Positions 34,021-44,789 of a stretch of DNA of 64,000 nt are shown here, piece by piece. The notes beneath the pieces were generated by a model. That model saw only the letters and a list, made by a program, of their open reading frames with translations, did no database searches and was not told the DNA's origin. Source of the stretch: Sipunculus nudus (Eukaryota; Annelida; Sipuncula; Golfingiida; Sipunculidae); NCBI GenBank assembly GCA_026874595.1, contig CM049312.1:80310929-80374928 (forward strand), written 5' to 3'. Positions within the stretch are counted from its first letter, which is position 1, and each line of letters begins with the position of its first letter. Made by a program: the position numbers and the translations under genes.

Positions 34021-37000
34021 TATTGATGTTGAATTTCAAGTTGACACAGCAGCCACTTGTTATACCATGCCTGTGTCAACTTATCTCAAACAAGGAAAAT
34101 TGGAGGATCATTGCCCATCTCGCTCTAGACTCCAGTCTTACTCAGGTGATATATCACTCCCACAGGAAAATCACGCTTGTACATGAAATGTCTGACAAAT
34201 TCATGACAATGGACTTCGAAGTCGTAGATACTTCAGCCAGTCGTCACAACAAACCTGCACTACTTGATTTAACAGATGCCATGAAATTGGGACTGGTGGA
34301 CTATGATGAGACTCGTGTGTACTCGCCAAATAAATCTCCACCAACTGTTTCAGTCCAGAAATGTGATGTTATTAGTGATAACGATACTAATTCCAGTGTG
34401 CTCCACCTTAAGGGGGCCATCGCCCCAATGTCACAAGAGTTATCAGCTGGTTTCTCACTTGGACATTTGAAGGAGGAAGATATCATTCACAAATTTGGTG
34501 AAAATTTCAGGGGTCTAGGCCAGATTGGAAAACCAGTCTCTTTTGTTATGAACTCGACTGTACCTGTTCATGCCCCGGTTCATCGGATCCCAGTTGGTAA
34601 ACGAGATAAGGTGAAACAGAAACTTGATGAAATGGTTACTGCAGGCAAAATAGCTAAGGTTGATGAACCCACCAATTGGTGCTCAAATATGACTGTTGTT
34701 GAGAAAATAAAACCAAATGGTGAGATCAAATTGAGACTATGTCTAGATCCCAGTCAAACAATTAATAAGGCAATAATTGTCCCAAAGTACACAATTCCAA
34801 CGCTACAAGAGGTTTTGCCCAGCTTATGTGCTGATTACAAGTGCTTTAGCATCATGGACGCTTTAGATGGCTTCACGCAAGTACCTCTGGACTATGAATC
34901 CAGTATGGCAGTTGGGGTCGGTACCGATGGCTACGTCTTCCATATGGGGTCTCATCAGCCCCAGAAGAATTTCAAAAAAGGATTCATGAGGCCCTCGATG
35001 GTCTTGCAGGCATCATCAGCATAGCAGATGACATTCTGATTTATGGCTTGGGCAGCACACAAGAAGAGGCCAATATTGATCATGACCGGAATCTCCTTGC
35101 TCTCATGGAGCGAGCCAAAAAACGCAACCTCAAGCTCAACCCTAATAAAATTCAGTTCAAGTTGAAGAAAATTTCCTTCATGGGAATGAACCTGACCTGA
35201 AGATGGCATTACTCCAGACCCCCGAAAAGTGCAGGCCATCAGTGACATGCCACAACCTGCTAACAAACAGGCTCTACAGAGATTTATTGGTATGGTGACC
35301 TACCACAATAGCTTTTGCCCAGCACTAGCCACAGTCATACACCCACTTCACCAGCTGGTCCGTCTGGATACACAGTTTGTCTGGTCTTCTGTCCATGATG
35401 CAGCTTTCAACAAAGCTAAGGAACTTATTACTGGTGCCCCATGCCTCGCATATTTTGATCATTCCAAACCCATTACTCTTCAGGTCGACGCTTCTGACAC
35501 AGGTCTTGGTGGTGCATTATTACAGCCTAACAACAGTGGCAAACTTCAGCCTGTCGCCTTCAGCTCATGTACCATGCACCCAAACGAGATCATGTGGGCT
35601 CAGATCGAGAAAGAAGCCCTCGCTATCTGTGCTGCCTGTTCAAAATGGGACTTATGGCTCTACGGCAAACAAGTAAATGTAGTTACAGATCACCAGCCTC
35701 TGGAGACGATCTTCAAAAAACCAATTTCTCCAAGGAGGCTCCAGAAGCTTATGCTCCGGTTGCAACGGTATTCTTTGCGTGTTGTATACAAAAAAAGGCA
35801 GCACACTAGTCCTGGCAGATCTAGAGCTCCATTACCTGAATTGAATGACTGCAAAGAAACAAATTTCCAGCTCTTCCGATTAGAAGTGGAAGACTTGGGT
35901 GCCCAACCTAATGTTCAGCTCACCTCTAAAACTACCCAAGCCTTGCAACAAGCAACAAACACGGACCCAATCATGTCAGAGCTGACCAAAGTGATTTGTA
36001 CTGGTTAGCCTAAGGACAAATCCAGACTAGCTCAAGGCTTGACCCCTTACTGGTGCTACAGGGATGAAATGTCAGTAACAAATGGTATTGTATATCGTGG
36101 TCTACAAGCCGTTGTTCCTCAGTGTATGCAAAAACAAATGTTGCAAAAGGTTCATCAGTCTCACCTTGGTGCGGAAAGCAATATAAGAATGTGCAAGGAC
36201 ATTATCTTTTGGTCAGGTATGCAAGCTGCAATAAAGGATGTTTGCAACAACTGTAGTAAATGTGCTCAGTATGCATCACAACATCAAAATGAACCTATGC
36301 GCTCTCAACCTATCCCTGAGTATCCCTGGCAGTTTGTCAGCCAGGATCTTTTTCATACAGACCAAGGGGAATACCTAGTTACAGTGGATCATTATTCAGA
36401 TTTTATTGAAGTCGACAAACTGGATAATACCCTGTCGTCGACGGTTATTGAGCATTCCAAAGGTCATTTTGCACGTCATGGGATTCCAGAAGTGACAACG
36501 GACCACAGTTCATCAGTACAGAGTTTACTGCGTTTTGTGACTTGTATGGAATTACACATATCACATCGTCTCCATACTGGCCGAAGGGAAATGGTAAACC
36601 AGAATCGGCTGTAAAAGTCATTAAAACACTGATGAAAAAATCCAGCGACTTCCACCTTGCACTTCTGGATTATAGGAACACGGCTCAGCAAGGCCATACT
36701 TTGAGTCCAGCACAACGGTCTATGTCACGACGGCTTAGAGGCTTGCTCCCCATCAGTAAACAGCTGCTTACTCCTGACTCCTCCAACATGGTTCAAAACG
36801 AGATAGCCCAAAAGCGTCAGAAGGCCAAAACGTATTATGATCGCACAACTGGACACAGTCTTCCGCCAGTGTCGTGTGGTGATTTTGTATATACCAAGCC
36901 GGCTCCTCATCACAAAGGAAAAGCATGGAATTATGGTATGGTAATTGACAACCCAGCTCCTAATTCCTATGTGATTGACACACAGTCTGGAACTGTGCGT

Positions 37001-37372
37001 CGAAATCGCACACAGATCCATCTGGCAGCCCCACCTGTGACTACTGCATATATACCACAGTCTCGGACTTCTCCTACAAGAAAGAGTGTTTCTCAATCGT
37101 CAAATCTTGACCCATCTGTGCTTTTATCTAGCTCAACTGATCATGAGCCTGAGCCACAAGGGGGTACGAATACCCTGGGATTCCAAGATTTAACCAATCC
37201 CGCTAAGAGCTCTAATGGTGATGCCTCTCCATCGTTTCCCATTGATGTTAATGCTCGCTCGGAGGAAGTGTCGCAGCCTGCCGCTCCTATGCCTACCTCA
37301 TGCTCTACTGTTGTATATACCCCCAAGTCAGGAAGAGCAGTTCGGAGACCACGTGTGTTTGATCCCTCCTAA
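34020..37372 (+). pseudogene. pol: pol (protease, RT, RNase H, integrase), broken
   Basis: Domains in order: an aspartic protease with FQVDTAATCYTMP (DTA in place of the common DTG) near 34034; RT core from about 34560 with NWCSNMTVVEK, LRLCLDPSQ and FSIMDALDGF; RT catalytic loop IADDILIYG near 35020; RNase H with LQVDASDTGLGGAL near 35480 and TDHQPLETIF near 35690; an integrase HHCC region with CNNCSKC near 36244; an integrase core with SQDLF near 36340; a DNG motif at about 36494 and Glu at the expected D-35-E spacing; and a C-terminal domain ending at TAA 37370-37372. Breaks include frameshifts near 34150, 34935, 35200, 35810 and 36490 and an in-frame TAG at 36006-36008. The enzyme set is therefore not functional. 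Confidence 0.9.
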
Positions 37373-37544
37373 AGTAATACTGATTCTTGTTTTCATTCAT
37401 TCAAATGAGTGTTTTACTGTTAATATGACAAAGACTATAGTGTTCTCTGTGGTTTCCACATCTTGAACTGCTTGGACTCTGATTTTACTAGTATCGGGTA
37501 ATTTTCGTTCTGTGTAATTACATGCCTTTTTTTTTTTCCTTACT

Positions 37545-37554
37545 AAAGGGGGGA
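37545..37554 (+). promoter_or_regulatory. Polypurine tract
   Basis: AAAGGGGGGA directly precedes the 3' LTR and is the expected plus-strand primer site. Confidence 0.8.
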
Positions 37555-37701
37555 TGTTGAGGGTTGATGTAAGCGGCCCGGGGATAAGGGGATAGAAGCG
37601 GCCCTGGCGGGTGAGCGGTAGATGTAATAACGTTGATCAGTAATAAACGCATGACAAGTGTACGGACGTTGTTTTAGGTATTTACAGACAACCTAACAAC
37701 T
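37555..37701 (+). repeat. 3' LTR (147 bp)
   Basis: TGTTGAGGGTTGATG to CCTAACAACT, with AATAAA at 37642-37647. It differs from the 5' LTR at about four positions including one single-base indel. Confidence 0.9.
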
Positions 37702-37705
37702 GAAG
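37702..37705. repeat. Target-site duplication GAAG (right)
   Basis: GAAG follows the 3' LTR and matches 32788-32791. Confidence 0.6.
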
Positions 37706-37960
37706 TATATGCAAGACCTACAGGTGTCGCTAAATATAGTACGAGAACTAGCAAAATCGAAATTTAAACGCGCACAAGGGACATACCAAAGACGTGCTGA
37801 TCAAGGAGCAAAGGTTCCTAACTTTTATATAGGCCAGCATGTATGGCGACAGAACATTCAGGTTCCTTAAGGATTAAGTTCAAACTTGTACCAAAATGGA
37901 CGTGGCTATTCTACGTGGTTGAGTGTTGCCTAAACGACACATTATCTTTAACTCATGCCG
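37706..37960 (+). pseudogene. Older gypsy-type integrase C-terminal fragment
   Basis: Directly after the LTR element, the plus strand reads QVSLNIVRELAKSKFKRAQG, then GAKVPNFYIGQHVWRQ, and after a stop a KWT-like stretch. This matches the region after the integrase core in Ty3/gypsy elements (a coiled stretch, 'Y....vGd.VW' and 'kl..kW.GP'). It belongs to a different, more decayed element from the one just upstream. The younger element may have inserted at its edge. Confidence 0.5.
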
Positions 37961-38019
37961 AGACACACAAACGTCTCTCGTCCTTAATACACGCTCCTTT
38001 ATTGACCCTGACGTGAAAT

Positions 38020-39490
38020 TCAGCGAACTTGCAAATTCATTAAAAATAACGTATTTAATGTTCATTAAGACATCGACACTTACAAACCATTTAGAGGTAG
38101 GGCTCACGTGTGAAAATTATATACTTTCGCTGATCTCCTTGGAGGCCTGCACACCTTTAATAAGGACAACACGACGTCAACGAACTTGCTTATTCTTATT
38201 GATTCTATTATTCAATTATGAATGACATGAATTCGGTAAATGAATTGAACCGTTTTGTCGGCTTTCTTAATACCCCTACCTCTGGGTACTTAACCCTCAC
38301 TCACTATAATCATTAAATAAAAATGATAATAAATAAAGACAACTGGATCGCGCTTGTTAGATTACGGACGATAAATACAAACGCTGTTTACCAGCGTTAT
38401 TTGGCAGTGTGTAACAGACTGGGTCTCGAATACCGTCACATTATGTTTCTCTATTTGCTTGTTACAGGTCCTATTCAGACAGAGATATACCCACAAGTGA
38501 ACAATCCCTTTACCAACTTTCCTCAACATGTACAGTTTAAACCTCTAGATACAAAATAACAATTATCTTTTTTCTATTTTCAATTTTATTAAGATAATTT
38601 TCTAAATTTTGCTAAATTCATCAGAAAATAGTTAACACAATTATTATTTTTCTTCGATTAATGTTCCCTTTACAAGACAAAATCTTAAGTTAATGAAGTT
38701 TTATTTTGAAGCTGATTAGATTATATTTTGATTTTAAGTTTTTGAGGGACCTAAATTTATGTGTCTGGAAACAAGTATTGAAACATACCATAAAAAGTGC
38801 ATATATATTTGCATACTGTAAAATATGTAAATTCTGCAATGTCACAAGACTGCCCTTGCAGGAAAAAATATTTTGATTTACTTATTTTAATCTTTATTTC
38901 AATACTCTTTGTTAAAAATTAATAAAGTTATAGCCATTTATCTTAAATAAGAAAAAAACAGTATAATTAACACGGCTTGCCATGGAAACCAATTTTGAAG
39001 CACTTTTATCCATTTGCCACCTTCTCATGTTTCATCACATGACACATATACAGTAAACATCATAAGATTGTATTTATCATTTTTATTTAGACATATGGCA
39101 CACAGTCTGCTTGATTTACATTCAATTTTATAAACTTTATTTTGTAAAGAAGATCTCCAGAAAATACCACAGCTACCATGTGGTCTCCCTACTAGGGGCA
39201 CTGTTTCGTCCATTTCACTGACCAGCACGTGAAAACAACAGAATCATGAATTTTACTGAAGTGGCTGAACTGACTTTTAAATAAAGAATGTCCTGCAAGA
39301 GAAGAAAACAAGACCCTTCAAAGATACCCTGAATATATTAACATTTCTGATCACTAAAATTTTTGCAGTTTTATCTCGTTAGAGAAAGATGTACAGTACG
39401 ACCATCCATTTTGTTTTTTAGACATATTTGGTTTATTATAGAATGTATGTACAATGATGCCTGTAGGCCACATAGAACCATCCATTATCT
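38020..39490. other. AT-rich intergenic DNA, no gene seen
   Basis: Open frames at 37923-38225 and 38323-38559 have no recognisable domain. The remainder is AT-rich with no repeat I could place. Confidence 0.45.
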
Positions 39491-39493
39491 TCT

Positions 39494-39778
39494 CTAATTC
39501 ATATAGTGACACAGAACATTTAGATGATTTAAAAATTTGGCAATTTCATGGAAAACCTGTTCAACCTCAGTATAATAAATATTGGAGTCCTGTAGGAGTT
39601 GCTGTACATCTGAAACCAAGGTATCCTTATGTACCAGGTATACACATACATCTCTGTTTGATGGAGGTGCCCCTCTGACTCTACTTTTAGAGTCATGTTG
39701 ACTCCCTATGACTGTCCTCTGACACTGCCTCTCTTTTCGACGGCTTTGTTCACGAGGTATAACAAAACCATCATCCAC
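39494..39778 (-). pseudogene. LINE ORF1-like RRM fragment
   Basis: The minus-strand frame contains RGAPPSNRDVCVYLVHKDTL followed by a VSDVQQLL and VEQVFHEIAKF pattern. It resembles the 'RDVFVYRVDKDT..edi..yl' RRM-like part of ORF1 proteins of CR1-type and related LINEs. A further piece, GWFYVAYRHH, follows beyond the stop. Upstream on the same strand (about 40200-40400) is a cysteine-containing stretch with DCTDC that could be a zinc-finger part of the same protein. It is decayed and not a host gene. Confidence 0.4.
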
Positions 39779-40413
39779 AGTATTAATATGCTGGAACCAG
39801 ACTGTATTGCCGACTGTATTGCCGAAACTTGCTTAACATCAATACCACAAGCGTGCGCTCTCTCTCTAACAAGGAGTGAATTGGTACCAGTCGCGGGCGG
39901 CAGGCAAATGAAGAACGAATGACCTTCTAGCGCCTGATATGGCTGCCTGGGTTGTATACTACGAAATGAGTCGGGAGAGGAAGGCAAAGTGTAAAGTCGG
40001 ATGAGACTGACATCGTCAGTGATATCAGACTGTAACCCCCCTATACCTTTTTACCTTTTACTTTGCTTGTAGTGCACAACGTAACTCAGCAATTCATTCA
40101 CCTCGAACTTTAATATTGTACGGCATGACAACCTGAATCGCTGGTTTCCTTAATATTTTGCTTATACTCGACTTCTGAATCAGCAGATGCGTCATCAGTG
40201 AAACCACCCCTATCATTGACACTGTTTACATCTTTTGTAGGTGTGGGGCCAATTTTCAATGGCACAATCAGTACAATCAAGATCATCATCAATGCATAAC
40301 TCTACACAGCGTTTATGTGTGTCACATTTACTTCAGATACGTGCCATTCACAAACATAAAATTGTCATAAATAAAATCAAACAGTAGCATTCATTATAAC
40401 CTTAACCTGATTA

Positions 40414-40735
40414 TACCGGTGTTGAGACGACCCCTCAATGGTAAGCCTGCGTAACACCAGCACTACCTATCAATACCACACTACAGGTATTAGAACAAAG
40501 AAATCAGTCATGCATTTCATTGTCACTGCGAACTACCACCTGTGAATCAGTGATCTATCTATCCTGCTTCAGACCAATTTTAGAATTTAAACTTTATAAA
40601 GCTAGAAAAGTATCCCCTCATAAAGACATGGGCCAAATTTCAAAACTTTTAGATAAACCCATGTAAATGTATACCAGATGAGAGACAAACTTATGTTTTC
40701 AGTTGCCTAGTTAGAGGGGTCGTCTCAAATCAGTA
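40414..40735. mobile_element. 322-bp MITE with 3-bp TTA target duplication
   Basis: The left end TACCGGTGTTGAGACGACCC and the inverse of the right end (GGGTCGTCTCAAATCAGTA) match over most of about 25 bases, including a perfect TTGAGACGACCCCTC core. TTA flanks both sides (40411-40413 and 40736-40738), as in PIF/Harbinger elements. No coding capacity. Confidence 0.7.
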
Positions 40736-40739
40736 TTAT

Positions 40740-41870
40740 AAATTCTAATTTTATAAAAACTACAGAAATAGAATATAATATAAAAATGAAATATAAAGAA
40801 AAAAGTGCATATACGTGTAAAATACGTGTATATACTATAATTTAATCACATTGATGTGCTGACCAAATCTGAGGTTTAAAACTGGTATTAGAGATATAGT
40901 AAAACACTGATCGAGTGTTTAGGTATTCGAACTCGAGGTAATTCGAGATTCCCTACTGCTACACAGAATGAGAATAAATGATTTTCAAATAACATAGTTT
41001 ACAGGTTATTTTATATAATGTTTGTGACCGACGGGATAATTAACGATATTCGGAGCCCCTCAAAATTACCTGAAACAGATCATGGGGCACGCGCCTGTTG
41101 GTCTCAAAATATGTACTATTTAGGTCAGTTTGAACACTATCACTTTGTTCAACTGCTCACTGCATGTCTGTAATGTAACCACCTCTTGATTTACGATATA
41201 CTCAAGGGTTACTACAGCAAAGATTATACGTATATGGTCCGTCAGGAAAACTAAAGCTTAGTAAAACTAAATGCATGTGTAGTAGAGCGCTTAAGTTACA
41301 TGAGCTGGTGAGTGGATCAAAGTTAAAAAGTCAGAGGTGAGGCCTGAGCTAGATGGCGGGCACGCTGGTCGTGCGGCCAATATACAGATTTTTTTTGTAA
41401 GATCAAGAACTGATTAAAACCTAGATGTAATACATCAAAATGTTGTCATTCTTTATATTAAGGATCTTCCATCATGCTTCTTTGTATATAAAGAGGACAT
41501 GCAACAGAAGTAAGCAAAGTTCTTCCGTTTCCGTGAAAGAAAATTATTATAAGCGACCAATCTCAGAAGGAAGTATTTTGCACACAAAAACATCAATAAA
41601 ATGTCCTACCTATACAGTTCTATTTATCAAACACACATCGCATGGTTAATGTGCGGCATCCTCCTGTCTCACCAAAACAATCTAGTAATGAACACCGTTT
41701 TGTAAACTTTACTTTTCGGGGCCCCTGCCTGCAGCCTAGAGAGCAACCCCTTAATCCGCCACTGTATATACACTGAATTACAGGTTGCTCTTCCTGATAT
41801 CGCTTAAGTCAACGTGCATTTTGCCTCAGACGCACAGTGTGCCAGTACTGCAGTCATTTAACAAATTAAC
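40740..41870. other. Intergenic DNA, no gene seen
   Basis: AT-rich. No supported coding region or clear repeat boundary. The frame at 41440-41649 is not supported. Confidence 0.4.
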
Positions 41871-42122
41871 TAACAAGTGACCCAAATGTGATGATGCTCA
41901 GCCGACTGACATGTAGACAATATGTCCTTGCACAGGCAATTAATTAGGATAATGTACGTGGTATCATCATTCATGCATATTAGTCTAAGTACATCAACCC
42001 CCTAAGAACACAAAATTAAATAACAAGCCATCCAGCCGTTCCTGAGGTATCTGGCAATTTGTTTGTATTTTGCACTATTTCTGGAGTGCCCAAAACATGC
42101 CCCGTAACTCTGAGAATATATT

Positions 42123-42135
42123 GGTCACAGTGACC
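42123..42135. promoter_or_regulatory. ERE-like palindrome in a Helentron-like repeat
   Basis: GGTCACAGTGACC is a perfect inverted repeat of the half-site spaced by three bases, the estrogen-response-element pattern. A second copy, GGTCACTGTGACC, is at 57169-57181. Function is inferred only from the pattern. Confidence 0.4.
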
Positions 42136-42496
42136 TTAATTCAGGTTTCTGTGGAGAACTCCTCGGGATTCTCTGAATTCAGAGGTTCATGATTCTAGCT
42201 TTACGGGCATGAATAGTACATTGTTAACATACTTTGTGCTCTAAAAACAAGTTACCAATGGGTCATGACGCTCAGCTGACTGGAAAAAGATTCGCAAAAG
42301 GAAATTTTATCATCTGAATGGTAGTATATACCCATTCAAATGAAGCATCAAACAGATTAACCAAGAGGCCAAGATTGTTTCTGTATTTATATATCTCAAA
42401 AATAAAGAAAAAATGAAAGAAATGAGAGAAAAAACCTTAAGAAAATACAGGTGGCTCCACCAGTCTGCAGAAACTAATAAAACACTTAATGGTCAA

Positions 42497-43130
42497 TATC
42501 CATGCAAAGAATCATGATGATCTCTGCATTAATTGTTCAGATACTTCAGCTTTTGTATCAAATTTTCCATTATTCTGAGGGATACTTCGGAGTCCTATAG
42601 CTTGAAGGATATGGGTAACAGACACCTAATTTCAGGTTTCCACAGACTTTTTTCATGGGCCTCCTTGCATGACAAGAATGAAGATTCTAGGTCCAGTTTT
42701 TACAATTTTTGCCACGTTAACAGATGACAGGATCCTTAAACGTCTCAAAAATAGAGAAAAAAGATCGAAAAACTGATTAAAATATAGGTGGCACCACCAG
42801 TCTGCAGGAACTGATGAAAAACTCCATAATCAATATCCATGCAAAGAATCATGATTAACTCTGCATTAGTTGTTCAGATACTTCAGATACTTCAGATATT
42901 TCCCATTATTCTGAGCTGTACTTTATAGTGCCATAGCTCAAAGGATATGGGTAACAGAGACCTAATTTCAGGTTTCCTTGGAGACTTTTCATGGGTCTTC
43001 CTGTGTGTCAAGAATGAAGATTCTAGGTCCAGTCGTTACGATTTGTACCCTGTTGACAGATAACTACATCTTTAAAGGTCTCAAAAATACAGAAAAAATT
43101 GTAAAAATTTGAAAAAAAAATACAGTTGGC
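42497..43130 (+). repeat. ~337-bp tandem units within the Helentron-like cluster
   Basis: The unit start AATATCCATGCAAAGAATCA repeats at 42497 and 42834, with a diverged third unit near 43455. Each unit ends with an A-rich stretch and the 'gtggc.ccaccagtctgcag' block. Confidence 0.7.
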
Positions 43131-43139
43131 GCCACCAGA

Positions 43140-43162
43140 TGACTTACAGTCAGCTGAGCTAA
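43140..43162 (+). repeat. Terminal hairpin plus CTAA 3' end
   Basis: TGACT-TAC-AGTCA forms a perfect 5-bp stem and is followed by GCTGAGCTAA. The same AGTCAGCTGAGCTAA end, with a TGACT-GAA-AGTCA stem, is at 60739-60761. Confidence 0.75.
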
Positions 43163-44015
43163 ACAACGGTAAAAATTCGTAAAAATCAAGATAATGCAGG
43201 TGACGCCACCATTTATGTGTAGTGCTCAAGCACCCTCCGTACCTTCGGAAATATAGGTCATAGTTTTCATTTATTCATGGACCTCCCTTGATGTCAAGTT
43301 AGAAGATTCTAGTTCCGTTGGTTACGATTGGTGCACTGTTAACGGACCACAACATAATTGAAGACCTAAAAAAATGAGAAAAAAATGCGTAAAATAAAGA
43401 TAAATCCAGATGGCGCCATTAGTCTGCGGTACCTGATGAAACATTCCCTGATGCATATACATGCAAATAATTATGATGATCAATGCATTAGCTGTTCAGA
43501 TACTGGAACTTTTGTATAAATTTTAAAGAATTCTCGGGGGTACTCCTCAGACCTATAGCTCGGGAATATTGGTAACAGAGACCTAGCTAATTGCAGGATT
43601 CCAAGGAGATTTTTCATGGACCTCCCTGGATGTCAAGTAAGAAGATTCTAGGTCTAATGGTTGCTATTTTAGCCCTGTTAACAGAGGGCCACATTTTTTA
43701 AGACCCCCCCCCCCCAAAAAAAAATAATTTTGCATAAAAATGCGAAAAAAAAGATGACGCCACCAGACTGCAGGAACTGATGAAACACTTGATATACTGG
43801 AGCTTTTGAATTAATTTTTTTATTTTTCTTGGGGGTATCTTTGAGCCCGATAGCTGGGAGGATGTGGGTAACAGAGACCTAATTTCAGGTTTCCGAGGAG
43901 ATGGGCCTTCAAGCATGTCAAATTAGAAAAATTCCAGGTCCAGCGGTTACGATTTGTGCTTGGTGAAAGGACGGGCGGACGGACAAAGAGTGATCGCAAT
44001 AGCTCAGATGACAGC

Positions 44016-44560
44016 TCTGCTAAAAATTTGAAGTCCGACCAAGTTTTAATTTTAAAAATAAAACAATTTAAGAAGGTGAAGGCATAATTCATATTTCTGA
44101 AGGGCTATAACCATTTGTTAAATTAACCCATGTGCCCATTTATTGGTTGAAGCCTAGGGGTGGGGAGGGGCCGTATGATAAATGTTTTACAATATAGGTG
44201 TGTGAGCACATACCAATGTTTTAGGCCAAAACAAAAAAACTTATTGTACTAGATTTAACTAGTATCCCCAGACGATTAATCCCCCCCCCCCCCCCTTTAA
44301 GAATAGCCCCCCCCCCCCCCATCTTCAGCAGCATATACTGAAACTTGGCAAGCATTTATGGTTTCTCCTATTTATTAACTGGAGAAACAATATTTTCACC
44401 AAATATGGGAGCCAATACGGTGAATCAGTCTTAAGAAAGGGGGATCGATTTATACTTTAACAAGGCCTACAGGCCTAATGTGAACCTGTGCAATGGGATA
44501 TACACCAGGTATAATGCTACAATGTTGGAACATTACTTTTCAAATTCATGTATAACATGT
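44016..44560. other. Intergenic DNA with poly-C tracts
   Basis: Two poly-C runs (about 44281-44295 and 44307-44320). No coding region seen. Confidence 0.5.
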
Positions 44561-44789
44561 ATATGAACAATGCAAGTACTAAACCTTTTTAACAAGAAAC
44601 AATAACACAAATCTCACTGCTGAAATTCTGGCATGGGTGCACACAACACAAAAATGCTTGTCTACAGCTGGCACCACTAGTCTTGAAGCTATCCAATATG
44701 TATAACTATGCCCAATTTCAGGCTGATGTATCAAATTCCTCCGTAGAAATAAGCAGAGGCAAACTCTGTGCAAAAGTCATTGTAGGTGG

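Larger units (their letters stand above)
32792..37701 (+). mobile_element. Ty3/gypsy LTR retrotransposon, inactive copy
   Basis: A complete but mutated element of about 4.9 kb: 5' LTR (32792-32937), primer-binding site TGGTGTCAGAG from 32938, gag, a pol order of protease, reverse transcriptase, RNase H and integrase, a polypurine tract AAAGGGGGGA (37545-37554) and 3' LTR (37555-37701). Integrase downstream of RNase H is the Ty3/gypsy order. The short LTRs and two-knuckle Gag with CPA between the knuckles recall Mag-like elements, but I cannot confirm the lineage. Flanking GAAG repeats mark insertion next to a fibrinogen-domain pseudogene and an older integrase fragment. The LTRs differ at only about four positions, yet the coding part has several stops and frameshifts, so the copy was inactivated early or arrived already defective. 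Confidence 0.9.
41873..44011 (+). repeat. Cluster of Helentron-like (HINE-type) repeats
   Basis: The cluster opens with AAGTGACCCAAATGTGATG and GCTCAGCCGACT (41875-41908), a diverged form of the family's 5' start. A second start (ATGGGTCATGACGCTCAGCTG) follows at 42258. The body consists of ~337-bp units with the phrase AATATCCATGCAAAGAATCA (42497, 42834) and the recurring 'gattctaggtccag...tacgatttgtgcc' and 'ggtggc.ccaccagtctgcag' blocks. A 3' terminus is seen at 43140-43162 (hairpin plus CTAA) and a second, with a GGACGGGCGGACGGACAAAG tail, at 43966-44015. No proteins are encoded. Confidence 0.65.

Noticed and set aside
35080-36715. Several minus-strand and alternative-frame open frames over the pol region
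   Set aside because: Shadows of gag-pol. They carry no motifs of their own.
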